Assembly (NCBI GenBank): GCA_902626605.1
Contig: CACOFZ010000004.1
Coordinates: 16,446 to 80,445, forward strand
Length of the DNA stretch: 64,000 bases
From: an uncultured PS1 clade bacterium
GTDB taxonomy: Bacteria; Pseudomonadota; Alphaproteobacteria; MED-G09
Reading direction: 5' to 3'
A program made the translations under genes and the position numbers. The notes beneath the pieces were generated by a model. It did not search any database, had not been told where the DNA came from, and was given only the letters and a program-made list of their open reading frames with translations. Positions 61,534 to 64,000 of this stretch are shown here, one piece after another (within the stretch, counting starts at the first letter, position 1; every line of letters begins with the position of its first letter).

Positions 61534-62868
61534 TTATTTTTTTGAATCATAGGGATTTTCTGAGCCTCTAAAATCCATTTTTATTGGTACACCGTCAAAA
61601 TCGAATTCTTTTCTTATTTCATTAATTAAGTATCTTTTGTAAGAGTCTTTAATGTAACTCGGATAATTTGTAAAAATAATAAAATAAGAGGGTCTTACTT
61701 TTGGTTGTGTGATATATTTTATTTTCACAGGCCTTCCATTTTTATTGGGATGTGGGTGCCTGTTAGATATTTGAATTAAGAACTCATTTAATTCAGATGT
61801 CGTTAGCCTTCTATCGCAGATTTTATCAAGTCTTTCTGAAAGCTGCATTAATTTATCAATACCTTGATTCTTTTGAGCAGAGATATAAGCGATACTTATT
61901 TTGCCGACCTGAGGAAGGAATTCTTCAATTTTTTCTTCGATCTCTTTTTTCTTTTCTTTTTTATTCTTTGCCAAATCCCATTTATTCACTGCAATTACAA
62001 AAGGTTTGCCTTCAGATTCAATAATATTAGCAATATTTGCGTCTTGCTTTTCAAAACCTCTTTCTGAGTCTATCATTAAAATAACTATTTGAGATTCCTC
62101 AGCAGCATTTAACGAACTCATAACTGATAATTTTTCAGCATGATCCAAAACTTTAGATTTTTTTCTAATACCAGCGGTATCCCATATTTGATAATTAATA
62201 GAATTCCAATTAAAAAATAATGGAATTGAATCTCTTGTAAGCCCTGCTTCGGGACCAACAATTTGACGATTCTCACCAATTAACTGATTAATTAAAGTTG
62301 ATTTACCTGAGTTTGGTCTGCCCAATATGGCTATTTTTTTAATATTATTCTCTTCATTTTCAAATTCTGTATTTACTGATGAAATTTCAATTATTTGACT
62401 TTGAAGCTCAGAAATTCCTAAATTATGCTCAGAGGAGATTGATAAAGGATCCCCAAAACCAAGTGAGTAAGAGTCAATTTCACCCTGCTTAACATTACTT
62501 CCTTCACATTTATTTGCAATAAGGATAACTTTTTTTCCGCTTTTTCTTATTATAGATGCTAATGAGTAATCATCTGGTGTAAGACTATTTCTTGCGTCAA
62601 TTACAAACAAAATAATATCGGATTTATTAATTGCATTGATCGATGAGTCTTTTGTAATCTTTGAGATATTATTTTTGGATAATTCTTCAATTCCAGCAGT
62701 ATCAATTAATTCATAAGAATTATTTTTAATATTTAATTTTTCAGTTCTATAATCTCTTGTTATTCCTGGCTCATTAGCAACTAAAGCCAATCTTTTACCT
62801 ATAAGTCTATTAAAAAGCGTCGATTTACCAACATTTGGTCTTCCTATTATGGCTAATGTTTCTGACAT
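61534..62868 (-). CDS. der: Ribosome-associated GTPase Der (EngA)
   Basis: Two G domains: GRPNVGKSTLFNRL...DTAGIE and GRPNSGKSTLINQL...DTAGIRKKSKV. Confidence 0.98.
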   Translation of the reverse strand: MSETLAIIGRPNVGKSTLFNRLIGKRLALVANEPGITRDYRTEKLNIKNNSYELIDTAGIEELSKNNISKITKDSSINAINKSDIILFVIDARNSLTPDDYSLASIIRKSGKKVILIANKCEGSNVKQGEIDSYSLGFGDPLSISSEHNLGISELQSQIIEISSVNTEFENEENNIKKIAILGRPNSGKSTLINQLIGENRQIVGPEAGLTRDSIPLFFNWNSINYQIWDTAGIRKKSKVLDHAEKLSVMSSLNAAEESQIVILMIDSERGFEKQDANIANIIESEGKPFVIAVNKWDLAKNKKEKKKEIEEKIEEFLPQVGKISIAYISAQKNQGIDKLMQLSERLDKICDRRLTTSELNEFLIQISNRHPHPNKNGRPVKIKYITQPKVRPSYFIIFTNYPSYIKDSYKRYLINEIRKEFDFDGVPIKMDFRGSENPYDSKK

Positions 62869-62876
62869 ATCAGACT

Positions 62877-64000
62877 TTAGTTATAAATTATTAAATCACC
62901 TGAGTCATTCAATAGGTAGATAACACCGTCAACAATTACAGGAGCTATAAAAAAGGATCCAGGGATTTTATTAGTTTCTATAATTTCTCCAGTTTGAGGA
63001 GAGATAAAAGCAGCAACTCCGTGAGAAGAAATAACAAATAGTTTATCGGAAATCATTACTGGGCCACTCCATCTAATAGGATCTTCTCTTTTTTCTTCAT
63101 TTATATATTGCTCTAATTGAGTAACCCATTTAATTTTTCCTGCATTTCTTGAAATGCACACTAATTCAGAATTTGTCGATAATGCGAAAACCCAATCCCC
63201 CGAAACCCAAGGTGTTTCGGTTCCAGAAATATCCAGTGTCCATAATCTCTCTCCACTAGATATATCAACAGATATCATTCTCCCTGCATGGCTTATTGAT
63301 ATCATCCTTCCATTATCTGTTACTGGTCTTGCTGTGATAGAGTTAATTTCTGAGAGGGATGTTGAAGAACCAGTCCTTGACAAAGAGTCAGTCCAAACAA
63401 CTGATCCATTTAAGCTTCTAATCGCATAAATTTCACCAGATGAGTATGGTATAAAAACAAGGCCACCATCTATTGAAACTGAATTAGACGATAAAACTGA
63501 CGCTGACTCAAGAATTCCTCTATGATTCCATAATACCTCACCATTTAGAGAATTTAGGGCAAAAACTTGATTATCATGGCTAATTACATAGACTATATTA
63601 TCAAAAGCAATAGGCGCTGAGCGAATAGGAATTCTTATATTAATTTTCCAAATTTCCTCTCCGGAATTTGCATCTAGTGCTAAAACATTCCCAAAACCGT
63701 TTGTAACAAAAATTATCCCGTTTTCATATGAAATACCACCTCCAAACCCCTCTTTCTTCTTTTCTTTTTTGACGGACATATCTTTTTGCCAGAGTTTTCT
63801 TTTAGTCTTTAAATCATAAGAATTTACTTTTGAGTCTGAACCTAATGAATATATTTTTCCATCTACAATTATAGGAGAGCTTAAAAGAAAAGCGTTTTTT
63901 GAAGAACCTTTTGCAATATTAAATTTTGAGGTTTGGCTAAGATATTCCGGCCCTATTAGATTGTGTAAGGAATTATCAATTGATCCCCCTGGATAAGGCC
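62877..64000 (-). CDS. bamB: Outer-membrane assembly lipoprotein BamB / PQQ beta-propeller (continues past the right edge)
   Basis: WD/PQQ-like repeats (VLALDANSGEEIWKI, VFALNSLNGEVLWNH). The frame stays open beyond the track's M at 63779: ...GGSIDNSLHNLIGPEYLSQTSKFNIAKGSSKNAFLLSSPIIVDGKIYSLGSDSKVNSYDLKTKRKLWQKD. Confidence 0.92.
   Translation of the reverse strand, partial: PYPGGSIDNSLHNLIGPEYLSQTSKFNIAKGSSKNAFLLSSPIIVDGKIYSLGSDSKVNSYDLKTKRKLWQKDMSVKKEKKKEGFGGGISYENGIIFVTNGFGNVLALDANSGEEIWKINIRIPIRSAPIAFDNIVYVISHDNQVFALNSLNGEVLWNHRGILESASVLSSNSVSIDGGLVFIPYSSGEIYAIRSLNGSVVWTDSLSRTGSSTSLSEINSITARPVTDNGRMISISHAGRMISVDISSGERLWTLDISGTETPWVSGDWVFALSTNSELVCISRNAGKIKWVTQLEQYINEEKREDPIRWSGPVMISDKLFVISSHGVAAFISPQTGEIIETNKIPGSFFIAPVIVDGVIYLLNDSGDLIIYN

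Overview
AT-rich, densely packed chromosomal core region from an alphaproteobacterium, probably a streamlined marine lineage (lineage inferred from gene content and order only). About 57 protein genes and one tRNA are recognisable: lon-clpX-clpP-tig, tRNA-Leu(UAG), glnB plus a type II (eukaryote-like) glutamine synthetase, parE, an iscR-iscS-sufBCDS-sufT-sufA operon, tyrS, prfB, amiC, rne, accBC, mlaD/NDUFA12, aspS, rnd, purMN, pepA-holC-ndk, lptFG-lptD-surA-pdxA-rsmA, gmk-fabF-acpP-fabG-fabD, rpsF-rpsR-rplI-dnaB, mlaEF, cvpA-purF, der and bamB. I see no phage, transposon, CRISPR array, defence island or biosynthetic cluster. The signals worth a second look are regulatory or structural: a canonical +1 frameshift site in prfB that the ORF track misses; a sigma-54 promoter upstream of glnB; two DnaA boxes 10 bp apart directly upstream of dnaB; a structured rne leader with an overlapping upstream ORF; a strong suf promoter; all eight convergent gene junctions having a gap of 4 bp or less, or an overlap; and cell-wall genes (mrcA, mltG, alr) apparently missing from normally conserved neighbourhoods. 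I found no convincing wholly novel system. All calls come from reading the sequence; no database search was run.
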